Below, piece by piece: positions 33,539-42,426 of a stretch of 48,853 nt of DNA. Made by a program: the position numbers and the translations under genes. The notes below the pieces were generated by a model. The model saw only the letters and a list, made by a program, of their open reading frames with translations, had not been told where the DNA came from and made no database searches. The stretch lies in assembly GCA_934292805.1 (NCBI GenBank), contig CAKQXQ010000017.1, positions 1 to 48,853 of the forward strand. Reading direction: 5' to 3'. Within the stretch, counting starts at the first letter, position 1. Every line of letters starts with the position of its first letter. This stretch comes from an uncultured Roseburia sp. (GTDB lineage: Bacteria > Bacillota > Clostridia > Lachnospirales > Lachnospiraceae).

Positions 33539-35113
33539 TTGAAATTAAATACAATAAAATTACATAGCTGTGGGAGTCCGGTAAGCGGGCAGACACAGAT
33601 CACGCTGGATGATGATTATAATGTTCCGGATTACAGACCGGACATCGTGAAAATTATAAAGGAGCATGGAACCTTACAGTTTGATGAGGTGAAGGTAACA
33701 TCCGGTGCAGCTTTTATTAAAGGATGTCTTCAGTTTGCAGTTCTTTACAGGAGTGACCAGGAAAATGGAAAAATAAGCTGTCTCAAAGGTGAAATCCCTT
33801 TTCAGGAGAAGATTAATTGTAATGGCCTGACGGATTATGATCTGGTGCAGCCATCAGGTGAAGTGGAGGATCTGACGATCGGCGTGATACATCCGAGAAA
33901 AATCAGTGTGCGGGCCGTACTTTTCCTGAAAGCATCCGTCTGGAAAGAGAAGGAGGAAGAACTGTGTACGGGATTTGAGAGTGATACACAGTGTGAGCAA
34001 AGATACAGGCAGATTCCGGTGTTACAGCTTTTGTACCGCAAGAACGATGTCTGCAGGCAGAAGAGTGAGTTTGTGCTGCCGTCAAGCAAACCGAATGTCC
34101 AGGAAATTTTATGGAAAAGCCTGGAACTTCGTAATGTTGATACACGGATCGAACAGGAGAAGCTTCGTGTCACAGGAGAAGTTCTTGCAGCTGTTTTATA
34201 CCAGGAGGAAGATGAGACAGACAGGATACAGTGGTATGAAACGGTATTGCCATTAGAGTGCAGCGTGGATTGTTATGGCAAGGATGCAGAAAACCTTATT
34301 TATAAGATCCGGACAAAACCGTCTTCCATGGAGCTTGAAGTCAAGCCGGATTACGATGGGGAAGAGCGGATGTTTGTAATGGAATTGGCCATAAATCTGG
34401 AGATCAGGGTCTGGCAGGAACAGAAGGTGGAAGTGTTGGAAGATGTTTATTCTTTGCAGAAAGAACTTTTGCCGGAACGAAAAAATGTGATGCTTGGACA
34501 TATCCTTGTGAAAAACGACTGTCAGTGTCGTATGACAGAGCAGATGGAGCTTTCGGGAATCCCGGAAAAGGTTTTACAGATCTGTGCCTGCGAGGGAAAG
34601 GTTCATGTGGAAAAGAAAGAACTGACAGCACAGGGACTTTATGCAGAAGGTGTGTTGTGTGTGGAACTTTTATACGTAACGACAGATGATAAGATGCCGG
34701 TTGGTTCCAGAAAGGCAATCTATCCTTTTGAACAGCTGATCGAGATTGTGGATGCTGAAAATAAGCGGGATAAGATAATGACTGAGTTAGAGTGTGAGAT
34801 CGGGCAGATGTCAGCTGTGATGCTGGATCAGGAACATGTAGAGATCAAGGCTGTATTAAACTTAAAGCTTCTGGCATTTGAGATGGAACAGATTGAAAAT
34901 ATCACAGAGATAAAAGAAGAACTTCCGGATCTGGAACAGCTGAAAAAACAACCGGGTCTGACCGGATATATCGTAAAAAACGGGGACAGTCTGTGGCAGA
35001 TCGCAAAGGAAAATCATACGACTGTAGAAAGTATTTTAAAAGAAAATCAAAAAACGGAAGATACGTTAACACGTGGAGAAAAATTGCTGATCGTCAAGAA
35101 AATTTCGATGTGA
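33539..35113 (+). CDS. DUF3794 (SPOCS) and LysM domain protein, spore-coat type
   Basis: A 524-residue protein starting at TTG with a strong GGAGGAG site. The N-terminus CGSPVSGQTQITLDDDYNVP, then DYRPDIVKIIKEHG, is typical of DUF3794/SPOCS domains, which occur in several copies in proteins of endospore formers (SpoVID-like). Around residues 475-522 there is a LysM module (YIVKNGDSLWQIAKENHTTV) that binds peptidoglycan. No signal peptide is visible, consistent with assembly on the forespore from the mother cell. The exact role is unknown. A terminator hairpin follows. Confidence 0.85.
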   Translation: MKLNTIKLHSCGSPVSGQTQITLDDDYNVPDYRPDIVKIIKEHGTLQFDEVKVTSGAAFIKGCLQFAVLYRSDQENGKISCLKGEIPFQEKINCNGLTDYDLVQPSGEVEDLTIGVIHPRKISVRAVLFLKASVWKEKEEELCTGFESDTQCEQRYRQIPVLQLLYRKNDVCRQKSEFVLPSSKPNVQEILWKSLELRNVDTRIEQEKLRVTGEVLAAVLYQEEDETDRIQWYETVLPLECSVDCYGKDAENLIYKIRTKPSSMELEVKPDYDGEERMFVMELAINLEIRVWQEQKVEVLEDVYSLQKELLPERKNVMLGHILVKNDCQCRMTEQMELSGIPEKVLQICACEGKVHVEKKELTAQGLYAEGVLCVELLYVTTDDKMPVGSRKAIYPFEQLIEIVDAENKRDKIMTELECEIGQMSAVMLDQEHVEIKAVLNLKLLAFEMEQIENITEIKEELPDLEQLKKQPGLTGYIVKNGDSLWQIAKENHTTVESILKENQKTEDTLTRGEKLLIVKKISM

Positions 35114-35156
35114 AATAATGGAAAAACTATCTTTTTATATTGCAGATGTGTTAAAA

Positions 35157-35188
35157 TAGATGTGACTTTGAGGTTACATCTATTTTTA
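35157..35188 (+). terminator. Rho-independent terminator after the DUF3794 gene
   Basis: TAGATGTGAC pairs with GTTACATCTA (one G-U) around TTTGAG and is followed by TTTTT. Confidence 0.75.
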
Positions 35189-35228
35189 ACTTTACAGGAT
35201 GAAAGTTTCTGCAAGGAGAGATTACAGA

Positions 35229-36482
35229 ATGAGATATATACATAAAACAGACAGAAGAAACAGAAAAAGGATGATCGCATTGCTCACAGTCTTTGCACTG
35301 GCTTTAACGGGAATCGGAACAGTCCGTGCTTCGGTGATCAATGATGCGAATAAGAAGAAGAACGAAGCTCAGCAGGAACTGGATAATGTGAACAGTCAGA
35401 TTGAGTCCATCAAAGCGGCACAGAGTGATCTGCAGGAAGAAATGGATGCGTATGACGATCAGTTAATGGCACTTCTTACGGACATGGATCTGCTGGAACA
35501 TGACATTGACAATAAACAGGCAGAGATCGATCAGGCGAATAAGGATTATGAAGCGGCACAGGAAAAAGAAAGAATCCAGTATGAGGCAATGAAGACCAGG
35601 ATCCAGTATATGTATGAGAATGGGGATGACAATTATCTGCAGGCTCTGATGGAAGCAAGGAGTATCACGGATCTTTTAAACCGCGTGGAATATGTGTCAG
35701 AAGTCTATGATTATGACAGAAAGCAGCTGGATGTTTACAAAGAGACAGTGCAGCAGGTGGCGGATCTGAAAGTCCAGCTGGATTCGGAGATGGCTGAGAT
35801 GGAGGAGTTGGAGATCAGTTACAAAGAACAGGCATCCTCCTTAGAGGCGCTGATCGCAGAGAAGAGTGCAGCGATGGATAACTTCGATACACAGCTGGCA
35901 AGTGCAAGAAATCTTGCAAATCAATATGCGGCTACGATCAAACAGCAGAACCGCATTATTGCAGATGAACAGGCACGTCAGGCAGCGGCAGCAGCAGAAG
36001 CAGCAAGAAAGGCAGCACAGGCTGCAAATACAGGAAATAATTCAACTGCGAATACCGGAAACAGTCAGAATACCGGAAGTAGTCAGAATACTGGAAATGG
36101 ACTGACAACAACCGGATTGAATCCTTCCTATGCCACAAGTGTCAGCGGAAGCTCAGTTGTTTCTTTTGCAAGCCAGTATGTAGGATATCCATATGTTTTT
36201 GGCGGCAACAGTCTGACAGAAGGGGCAGACTGCTCCTATTTTGTCATGGCATGTTTTGGACAGTTTGGTATTTCACTGCCGAGGAATTCCTACTCGATGC
36301 AAAGCTGCGGACAGGCTGTAAGCTACGACTGTGCACAGGCAGGAGATATTATCTGTTATCCGGGACATGTGGCGATTTATATGGGAAATGGAAAAATCGT
36401 GCATGCATCCAGTCCGACAAATGGAATCTGTTATGGCAATGCAACGTATCGCACGATCCTCACAATCCGCAGAGTATTATAA
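35229..36482 (+). CDS. Secreted NlpC/P60 (C40) peptidoglycan hydrolase with coiled-coil N-terminus
   Basis: A 417-residue secreted cell-wall endopeptidase. A basic signal peptide (about residues 1-36) is followed by a long coiled coil (about 37-260, PcsB-like), a low-complexity Asn/Gly/Thr linker (TGNSQNTGSSQNTGNG), and the C40 domain from about 312. Catalytic residues are Cys335 (GADCSYF), His380 (GHVAIY) and His392 (VHAS). ATG 35229 has AAGGAGAG about 8 bases upstream; the earlier in-frame ATG 35199 lacks one. Such proteins split daughter cells and are often controlled through the coiled coil by FtsEX; that link is not tested here. Confidence 0.93.
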   Translation: MRYIHKTDRRNRKRMIALLTVFALALTGIGTVRASVINDANKKKNEAQQELDNVNSQIESIKAAQSDLQEEMDAYDDQLMALLTDMDLLEHDIDNKQAEIDQANKDYEAAQEKERIQYEAMKTRIQYMYENGDDNYLQALMEARSITDLLNRVEYVSEVYDYDRKQLDVYKETVQQVADLKVQLDSEMAEMEELEISYKEQASSLEALIAEKSAAMDNFDTQLASARNLANQYAATIKQQNRIIADEQARQAAAAAEAARKAAQAANTGNNSTANTGNSQNTGSSQNTGNGLTTTGLNPSYATSVSGSSVVSFASQYVGYPYVFGGNSLTEGADCSYFVMACFGQFGISLPRNSYSMQSCGQAVSYDCAQAGDIICYPGHVAIYMGNGKIVHASSPTNGICYGNATYRTILTIRRVL

Positions 36483-36489
36483 GACAGAG

Positions 36490-36525
36490 CATTATAAATG
36501 ATGTGTGTACATTATAAATGATGTG
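36490..36525 (+). repeat. 16-bp direct repeat, period 20
   Basis: CATTATAAATGATGTG occurs at 36490-36505 and again at 36510-36525, separated by TGTA, just upstream of the yqeY promoter. It may be a doubled regulator site. Confidence 0.7.
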
Positions 36526-36529
36526 ATAT

Positions 36530-36558
36530 TTGTATTTCACCGGGAAAAGTGTTATAAT
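36530..36558 (+). promoter_or_regulatory. Promoter of yqeY
   Basis: TTGTAT (36530-36535), 17 bases, TATAAT (36553-36558). A 10-bp stem (AGACAGAATC with GATTTTGTCT, 36624-36660) lies in the leader. Confidence 0.55.
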
Positions 36559-36680
36559 GATTTTCGTGGTTTGCCATAACTAACGTATAACATAGCAGAA
36601 CATTATATTTTCAATAAAAATTAAGACAGAATCTGTTTTAAAGATCTGGATTTTGTCTCCAGAAACAAGGAGGAAGATTT

Positions 36681-37118
36681 ATGCAGTTTGAACAGTTACA
36701 GAAAGATATGATCGCAGCAATGAAAGCGAGAGATAAAGTGCGTAAGGATGCGATTTCCGCATTGGTATCCGCAGCAAAAAAGGTTGCCATCGATGAGGGA
36801 TGCAGAGAGAATATCAGCGAAGAGATCGTAGACCGTGTGATCTTAAAAGAGATCAAATCCGTAAAAGAGCAGTTGGATACCTGCCCGGATTCAAGAGCTG
36901 ACCTTAAGGAAGAGTATCAGGCAAGATACGATATTTTCCAGGAATATGCACCGAAGATGATGTCCGCAGAGGAAGTAAAGGCATTTATCACAGAGAAATT
37001 TGCAGATATTGTAGCAGGCAAGAATAAAGGTATGATTATGAAGAATGTCATGCCGGAATTAAAAGGAAAAGCAGAGGGAAGCGTGATCAACCAGGTTGTA
37101 GCAGAACTCTGCAAATAA
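36681..37118 (+). CDS. yqeY: YqeY/GatB-tail domain protein
   Basis: A 145-residue helical protein of the YqeY family, related to the C-terminal tRNA-binding domain of GatB. It starts QFEQLQKDMIAAMKARDKVR and ends KAEGSVINQVVAELCK, both typical of the family, and has normal length. The biochemical role is not established; a link to tRNA-dependent amidation or to translation is suspected. AGGAGGA precedes the ATG. The MetAP gene follows after 42 bases. Confidence 0.92.
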   Translation: MQFEQLQKDMIAAMKARDKVRKDAISALVSAAKKVAIDEGCRENISEEIVDRVILKEIKSVKEQLDTCPDSRADLKEEYQARYDIFQEYAPKMMSAEEVKAFITEKFADIVAGKNKGMIMKNVMPELKGKAEGSVINQVVAELCK

Positions 37119-37160
37119 AATGTAAAATATGCAGGGAATCCTGCCAGAAAAGAGAAGATT

Positions 37161-38036
37161 ATGTCATTAAAAATTAACAGAAATGATCCATGCTGGTGTG
37201 GAAGCGGCAGAAAGTATAAAGTATGCCATGAAGCGTTCGATGCGAAAGTTGCAAAATATGCATCTGCAGGACACATTGTACCGTCTCATAATATCATTAA
37301 AAACGCAGATCAGATCGCAGGGATCAAAGAGAGTTGTAAGATTAACATAGCAGTGCTTGATTATATCGAGAAACATATTCATGAAGGTATGACGACCGCA
37401 GAGATAGATAAGATCGTATATGATATGACAACAAGCATGGGTGGAATCCCTGCTCCATTGAATTATCAGGGATATCCGTATTCGGTATGCACATCGGTCA
37501 ATGACCAGGTATGCCATGGCTTTCCGTCAGAGAATGTGATCTTAAAGTCAGGTGATATCATTAACGTAGACTGTTCCACAATTTTGAATGGTTATTTTTC
37601 GGATTCATCCAGAATGTTCTGCATTGGGGATGTAAGCCCGGAGAAGAAGAAGTTAGTTGAAGTAACAAAGGAATGTGTGGAGCTTGGCTTAAAGGAAGTA
37701 AAACCATGGGGATTTTTAGGAGATATGGGTCAGGCAGTTCACGATCATGCTTTTGCCAATGGTTATACTGTAGTTCGAGAGATCGGTGGACATGGAGTCG
37801 GACTGGAATTTCATGAAGATCCATGGGTAGGATACAATTCCAGACGGGGACAGGAGATGCTTCTTGTTCCTGGAATGATTTTTACAATTGAGCCGATGGT
37901 CAATATGGGTCAGCCGGATATTTATGTAGATTCAGAGAATGACTGGGAAGTATATACAGACGATGGACTGCCATCTGCACAGTGGGAGATTATGGTACTT
38001 GTGACAGAGGATGGACACGAAGTCCTCTGCTGGTAA
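37161..38036 (+). CDS. map: Methionine aminopeptidase with N-terminal SEC-C zinc motif
   Basis: A 291-residue type I methionyl aminopeptidase that removes initiator Met. The first 25 residues form a SEC-C-type zinc motif (NDPCWCGSGRKYKVCHE), common in Clostridia. Metal ligands are Asp in INVDCS and FSDSSRMF, His in IGGHGVGLEFHEDP, Glu in FTIEPMVN and the final Glu in AQWEIMVLV. The family usually reads EHT at that last position; here it is EIM, which keeps the ligand Glu but loses the following His. The gene is probably co-transcribed with yqeY. Confidence 0.95.
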   Translation: MSLKINRNDPCWCGSGRKYKVCHEAFDAKVAKYASAGHIVPSHNIIKNADQIAGIKESCKINIAVLDYIEKHIHEGMTTAEIDKIVYDMTTSMGGIPAPLNYQGYPYSVCTSVNDQVCHGFPSENVILKSGDIINVDCSTILNGYFSDSSRMFCIGDVSPEKKKLVEVTKECVELGLKEVKPWGFLGDMGQAVHDHAFANGYTVVREIGGHGVGLEFHEDPWVGYNSRRGQEMLLVPGMIFTIEPMVNMGQPDIYVDSENDWEVYTDDGLPSAQWEIMVLVTEDGHEVLCW

Positions 38037-38135
38037 CGGAGCGTTTATCTCAGTCAGAGAACGGATAAGGCTGTCTGCGTTTTCAATTCAACAAAAATCA
38101 TATATTTGAAAGAAGATGCGGGAAGGAAAAAACAG

Positions 38136-38507
38136 ATGAAAAAAGAAATCATGACAGGTGACTGGCTTTATATGACACCACAGGAAGTTGATCTCAGACA
38201 GATAAAAGAAGCATTAGATGCAAAAGAAAAATATGATATTGAGATATGGGATGAAGCAGGTGTTTTGGAAGTGGGGATGCCGGATGGAAACTCTTTCGAT
38301 ATTGAAGAAGCAAAGATTCATCCGAAAGATGAGATCACAGCAGCTTTTGCAGCAAAAAATCATGTGAAAAAGGTTTTTCTTGCAACGTTTCGTCCGGAGA
38401 ATTATGAGGAAGCAGAGAAAGTAATGCAGGCAATCCTTGCAGCATGCGGTGGATTTTTCTGCGGAGATACAGATGATTTTCAACCACAGATTGCAGGAAG
38501 AGAATAA
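38136..38507 (+). CDS. Conserved-looking small acidic protein, unknown function
   Basis: A 123-residue acidic cytoplasmic protein starting MKKEIMTGDWLYMTPQEVDL with GGAAGGA upstream; an in-frame TTG at 38106 is less likely. No family is recognised. The C-terminal CGGFFCGDTDDFQP motif with two Cys and acidic residues looks conserved in style. Only 4 bases separate it from the HAD phosphatase gene, so the two are probably one operon. Confidence 0.7.
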   Translation: MKKEIMTGDWLYMTPQEVDLRQIKEALDAKEKYDIEIWDEAGVLEVGMPDGNSFDIEEAKIHPKDEITAAFAAKNHVKKVFLATFRPENYEEAEKVMQAILAACGGFFCGDTDDFQPQIAGRE

Positions 38508-38511
38508 GGAT

Positions 38512-39303
38512 ATGTCAAAGATAAAATTAATTGCCAGTGATCTGGATGGAACATTGTTATTAAATGGAGCGCAAAGCTGCGACCCGGAATTGTTCCCGTT
38601 GATCGAACAGCTGGCGGAGAAGGGGGTATTCTTTGTAGCGGCTAGCGGAAGGCAGTATCAGAGTCTTCAGAGATTATTCGCTCCTGTCAAAGATAAGATC
38701 CTTTACTTGTGTGAAAACGGAGCACTTGTAATGTATATGAATGAAGTGCTTATGAAAAAACAGTTTGATGACAGTCTTGCGATGGATATCTGTAATGCGG
38801 TAATTGCAGATAAGGATTGTGAGATCGTTATTTCCGGAGAGCGGACATGCTACCTGGTTCCAAAGGATCCGGATTTTGTCACACATGTACGAGAGGTAAT
38901 GGGAAACAACGTGACTGTGATCAAAACACCGGAGCTGATTGAAGAGCCGATCATCAAGATCGCATATTTTACAGAGGCAGATAAGCAGGCAGCTGTAACG
39001 GAGCGTTTTAAGAAGCTTTTTGCCGGAACAGAATGCGAACTGATGACATCAGGCAACCGCTGGGTGGATTTTGTGGCACATGGAACCGGAAAAGGAGAGG
39101 CTTTGGAGGTGATCGGTGACCGGCTCGGAATCCTGCCGGAGGAAATGGCAGCATTTGGTGACAACGAGAATGACCGTTCTATGATGAAGTTTGTCGGACA
39201 ACCGTATCTGATGAAGAAGTGCAATCCGACGATGGAAGATATCAAGGCAAAACGATGTGCAAAAGTGGAAGATGCCTTGAAGGAGATTTTAAAAGAGCTG
39301 TAA
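38512..39303 (+). CDS. Cof-type HAD hydrolase (sugar/nucleotide phosphatase)
   Basis: A 263-residue HAD-superfamily phosphatase of the Cof/IIB type. Motif I is ASDLDGTLL with the nucleophile Asp. Motif II is VAASGRQYQSL, and the motif III/IV segment is KGEALEVIGDRLGI then AFGDNENDRSMMKFVG. These enzymes dephosphorylate sugar phosphates, pyridoxal phosphate or nucleotides; substrate cannot be told. ATG 38512 directly precedes the conserved start MSKIKLIASDLDG; the frame opens earlier. A hairpin terminator follows 57 bases after its stop. Confidence 0.92.
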   Translation: MSKIKLIASDLDGTLLLNGAQSCDPELFPLIEQLAEKGVFFVAASGRQYQSLQRLFAPVKDKILYLCENGALVMYMNEVLMKKQFDDSLAMDICNAVIADKDCEIVISGERTCYLVPKDPDFVTHVREVMGNNVTVIKTPELIEEPIIKIAYFTEADKQAAVTERFKKLFAGTECELMTSGNRWVDFVAHGTGKGEALEVIGDRLGILPEEMAAFGDNENDRSMMKFVGQPYLMKKCNPTMEDIKAKRCAKVEDALKEILKEL

Positions 39304-39360
39304 TCCGGTGATCTGAAAACACCTGAAATTTCGGGACATAAATGAACATAGGACAGGAAT

Positions 39361-39405
39361 CCCCTGCATACAATGTAAAAATGAGTATTGCAGGGGAGTT
39401 TTTTT
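39361..39405 (+). terminator. Terminator after the HAD gene, overlapping the spoIIID fragment ribosome site
   Basis: CCCCTGCATAC pairs with GTATTGCAGGGG (one bulged A), then GAGTTTTTTT. The right arm includes the AGGGGAG used by the broken spoIIID frame, so the hairpin could also hide that site. Confidence 0.75.
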
Positions 39406-39535
39406 GAAAAGTTATATTGAAGAAAGAGCAGTCGAGATTGCAGCATATATTATTGAAAATAATACAACAGTCAGACAGGCTGCGAAGCATTTTGGGATAA
39501 GCAAGAGTACGGTACATATGGTTGTAACAATATAG
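39404..39535 (+). pseudogene. spoIIID: Truncated spoIIID (sporulation regulator) remnant
   Basis: From TTG 39404 (AGGGGAG 6 bases upstream) the frame reads like SpoIIID, the mother-cell DNA-binding sporulation regulator (about 80-90 residues): LKSYIEERAVEIAAYIIENN, then TTVRQAAKHFGISKSTVHM. It stops after 43 residues. The usual sequence after the helix-turn-helix is HKDVTERL; here it reads HMVVTI then stop. Removing five bases (ATATA, about 39530-39534) restores GAACGG (Glu-Arg), after which similarity ends. The gene is thus broken at the island border. An intact copy could exist elsewhere. Confidence 0.75.
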
Positions 39536-39947
39536 AACGGAAGAAGAGGAAGGTTGTTTGGGTAATTGAATAGTGATTAAAGAATGGCACTCTCGGGTAG
39601 ATACTCGAGAGTGTTTTTGAGGCAATAGGGGAGAACGTATTGGAAAAGTTGAATTGTGTGCCCAGCCAATTAATCTAACAGGTGGAAATCCGGTCTGCTT
39701 AAGGTTTAGCCAATCAACAGTAGTGAGTCTTGAGTTGATTGGAGTAGATGATAAAGAGTGTTTCATCACAGATATATTAGATAAGTTTATTTTCATAATA
39801 TGCATAGTAATAAAATATACTGTGAGTTATCTAAAGCGAGGAGACTTATTATAATTAAATTACAAATTATAATCTGCAAAGATACAACTTTAGAAAGGGG
39901 ACATGATATCTTGCTTTATCTACAAGAACTAAGAGAAATGAATGTAG
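39536..39947 (+). other. Gene-free border spacer with terminator and possible intron remnant
   Basis: No gene is supported. A terminator-like hairpin (CACTCTCG with CGAGAGTG, then TTTTT) lies at 39587-39617. From 39656 the sequence GTGTGCCCAGC, then AACAGGTGGAAATCCGGTC, resembles the 5' end of a bacterial group II intron, but no intron-encoded protein or 3' end follows. The stretch is more A+T-rich than the genes to its left. Confidence 0.4.
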
Positions 39948-42371
39948 ATGAGCAAGAAACACAAAAATATGGAAAGGATTAGATTCAACAAAGACTGGAC
40001 ATTTAAAAATGATATAACGGGGGGAGATGAAATAAAAGTGACGCTTCCTCATGACGCAATGCAGACAGAGAAACGCCTTCAAAACATGAAGAACGGTGCA
40101 GCGGCTGGATTCTTTCCCGGTGGAAGGTATGTATATCTCAAAAATTTTTATGCACCACATGAGTGGGATGGTAAATGTATTTTGATTGAGTTCGAGGGAA
40201 TCTATCAGAATTCCTCTGTCTATGTGAATGGAAAGTACATTGGGGGCTGGATATACGGCTATACGGGATTCGTTCTTGAACTGTCAGAACAATTGAACTA
40301 TGGCGAAGATAACGAGATAAGAGTCATAGCGGATAATACCAGGACGCCTAACAGCCGTTGGTATACAGGAAGTGGAATTTACAGAAATGTAAATCTATAT
40401 GTGGGCAATAAGAACCATATTGCAGTTGATGGAATTCAAGTTACTACAAAGAGTATTGACCCTGCTGTAATTTGTGTTAAGACAGAGATTGAAGCTACGG
40501 AAGACTGTGATGTGACAATCAAGGTTTATGATGGTGATACACTTGTGGCGAGCAGTGTAGGATTAAATGCAAAACTTACGATCAAGGATGCAAAGTTATG
40601 GAGTGATGAATCGCCACATCTGTATAGAGTAGAGTGCAATCTTGTGAATAATGCAGGAGAGGTGATTGATAGGCAAGAGATTAAGACCGGTATTCGACTT
40701 TTGGCATGGAGTGCAGAGCACGGACTTGAAATAAATAATAAGTCTGTAAAGCTTCGCGGTGGTTGTATTCACCATGATAATGGAATACTTGGAAGTAGAG
40801 CCATTGATTATGCGGAAGAGAGGAAGGTTAAAATTCTAAAAGATGCGGGGTTCAATGCCATCCGTTCGGCTCATAATCCTGCCAGCAAAGCTTTGCTTTC
40901 AGCTTGTGATAAGTATGGAATGTATGTGATGGATGAAGCTTTTGATCAATGGCAGTTTATGAAGGTAGAATATGATTATTCAATCTATTTTGATGAGCAG
41001 CATGAAGCTGACCTTTGCGCTATGATTAGAAAGGATATAAGTCACCCATCTGTAATTATGTATTCTATTGGAAATGAGATTGGAGACACAGGAAAACAAA
41101 GTGGTGTAGAAATTAGCCGCGAATTGGCTAGAATATGTCATGAAGAGGATAACACGCGACCTGTTGTGAATTGCATCAATCCGGTTGTATCCAGTATGGG
41201 GGGCTCTAAGTCAAAGTGTACATCTCTGGATGAGGTGAATCCTTATGAAGAGACGAAAAATTCTCAGGCAACAGCAAGTTTGCTAGCGAATATTATTGTC
41301 ACAGTGGTTCCATTTATTAGAAAGATAATGGGTAAACCGGAAAAAGTCGAGAAACTTCTTAGGCCATGTTTTGATGAACTGGATATTGTAGGACTTAATT
41401 ATGCTGAGGATTGTTATGAACCACATCACAAACACGACCCGATGAGGATTATGGTGGGGTCGGAGACATATCCTCATTCCATGGCAAAGCGCTGGCCGCT
41501 AATTGAAAAAAATTCTTATCTGATAGGAGATTTCATGTGGACCGCTATAGATTATCTGGGCGAGGCAGGAGTAGGTGTGCCGATTTATGGCACTACACGG
41601 GGAGGATTTAATAGACCATATCCTTGCGTCAGTGCCGGATGTGGCGTTATAAATCTCCTTGGAGAGATGGAGACGGAAGGATATGCTGCAAATATAGCAT
41701 GGGGATTGTATAAGAAACCCTACATAGCGGTTCGTCCAGTTAACCATTCGGGAGAAAAACATTTTTTTGGAATGTGGAGAGATACAGACGCTATATCAAG
41801 CTGGAGTTTCAAAGGATGTGAAGGTCGAAAGGCTGAAATTGAGGTATATAGCATTGGAAAGTACATAGAACTGTTTCAAGATGGAGTATCGATAGGAAGA
41901 AAAGAATTGGTTGACACAAAAGCCTGCTTTGAGACGGTTTATAAGCAGGGAGAATTAAAAGCAGTAAGTTACGATGAATTGGGGAATGTAATTGCGGAAG
42001 AGACAATTAAGACAGCTGGCAAGGAGGATGTAATCAGAGTGATTCCTGAAAAGACGGAACTGTATGCAGATGGAGAGGATGTCACTTTTGTATTGGTCAA
42101 ACTTACTGATCATAATGGTATCGTAAAACTGTTGGAAGATAGAATGGTAATTGTTGATGTTACAGGTCCTGCCGAGATTATTGCAATTGGAAGCAGAGAA
42201 CCGATTACTGAGGAACGATATATGGGAAATTGTTTTACTACATCCAATGGAACACTGGGATTTTATGTTCGCTCAACAGGAGAAGAAGGTGAAGCTATTA
42301 TCTCAGTATCTGCTGAGGGGATAGATACAGTAGAAATAAGAAAAATTCAATGTTGTACGAAAAGAGGCTAG
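39948..42371 (+). CDS. Glycoside hydrolase family 2 (beta-galactosidase/beta-glucuronidase-like)
   Basis: An 807-residue cytoplasmic GH2 enzyme without signal peptide. A jelly-roll sugar-binding domain opens it (RIRFNKDWTFKND, then VTLPHDAM), followed by an Ig-like domain and the TIM barrel (LRGGCIHHDNGILGSRAIDY). Acid/base Glu377 lies in YSIGNEIGD and nucleophile Glu506 in VGSETYPH. The last ~200 residues are beta-sandwich domains of the DUF4982/Ig type. It removes a terminal beta-linked sugar, galactose being most likely. ATG 39969 is an alternative start; neither has a strong ribosome site. Codons favour ATT/ATA, unlike the ATC-rich genes to the left. Confidence 0.92.
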   Translation: MSKKHKNMERIRFNKDWTFKNDITGGDEIKVTLPHDAMQTEKRLQNMKNGAAAGFFPGGRYVYLKNFYAPHEWDGKCILIEFEGIYQNSSVYVNGKYIGGWIYGYTGFVLELSEQLNYGEDNEIRVIADNTRTPNSRWYTGSGIYRNVNLYVGNKNHIAVDGIQVTTKSIDPAVICVKTEIEATEDCDVTIKVYDGDTLVASSVGLNAKLTIKDAKLWSDESPHLYRVECNLVNNAGEVIDRQEIKTGIRLLAWSAEHGLEINNKSVKLRGGCIHHDNGILGSRAIDYAEERKVKILKDAGFNAIRSAHNPASKALLSACDKYGMYVMDEAFDQWQFMKVEYDYSIYFDEQHEADLCAMIRKDISHPSVIMYSIGNEIGDTGKQSGVEISRELARICHEEDNTRPVVNCINPVVSSMGGSKSKCTSLDEVNPYEETKNSQATASLLANIIVTVVPFIRKIMGKPEKVEKLLRPCFDELDIVGLNYAEDCYEPHHKHDPMRIMVGSETYPHSMAKRWPLIEKNSYLIGDFMWTAIDYLGEAGVGVPIYGTTRGGFNRPYPCVSAGCGVINLLGEMETEGYAANIAWGLYKKPYIAVRPVNHSGEKHFFGMWRDTDAISSWSFKGCEGRKAEIEVYSIGKYIELFQDGVSIGRKELVDTKACFETVYKQGELKAVSYDELGNVIAEETIKTAGKEDVIRVIPEKTELYADGEDVTFVLVKLTDHNGIVKLLEDRMVIVDVTGPAEIIAIGSREPITEERYMGNCFTTSNGTLGFYVRSTGEEGEAIISVSAEGIDTVEIRKIQCCTKRG

Positions 42372-42426
42372 AGTTCATGAAAGGTAAATATATTTTTGGC
42401 TTGATCTACATATATTTACCGCTACT

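Noticed and set aside
39242..39805. Minus-strand frame of 187 codons across the spoIIID remnant
   Set aside because: Antisense to the HAD gene end, a terminator and the spoIIID homology; no ribosome site or motif.
39654..39854. Small plus-strand frame of 66 codons in the border spacer
   Set aside because: No ribosome site and no protein similarity by eye; the sequence resembles intron RNA more than coding DNA.
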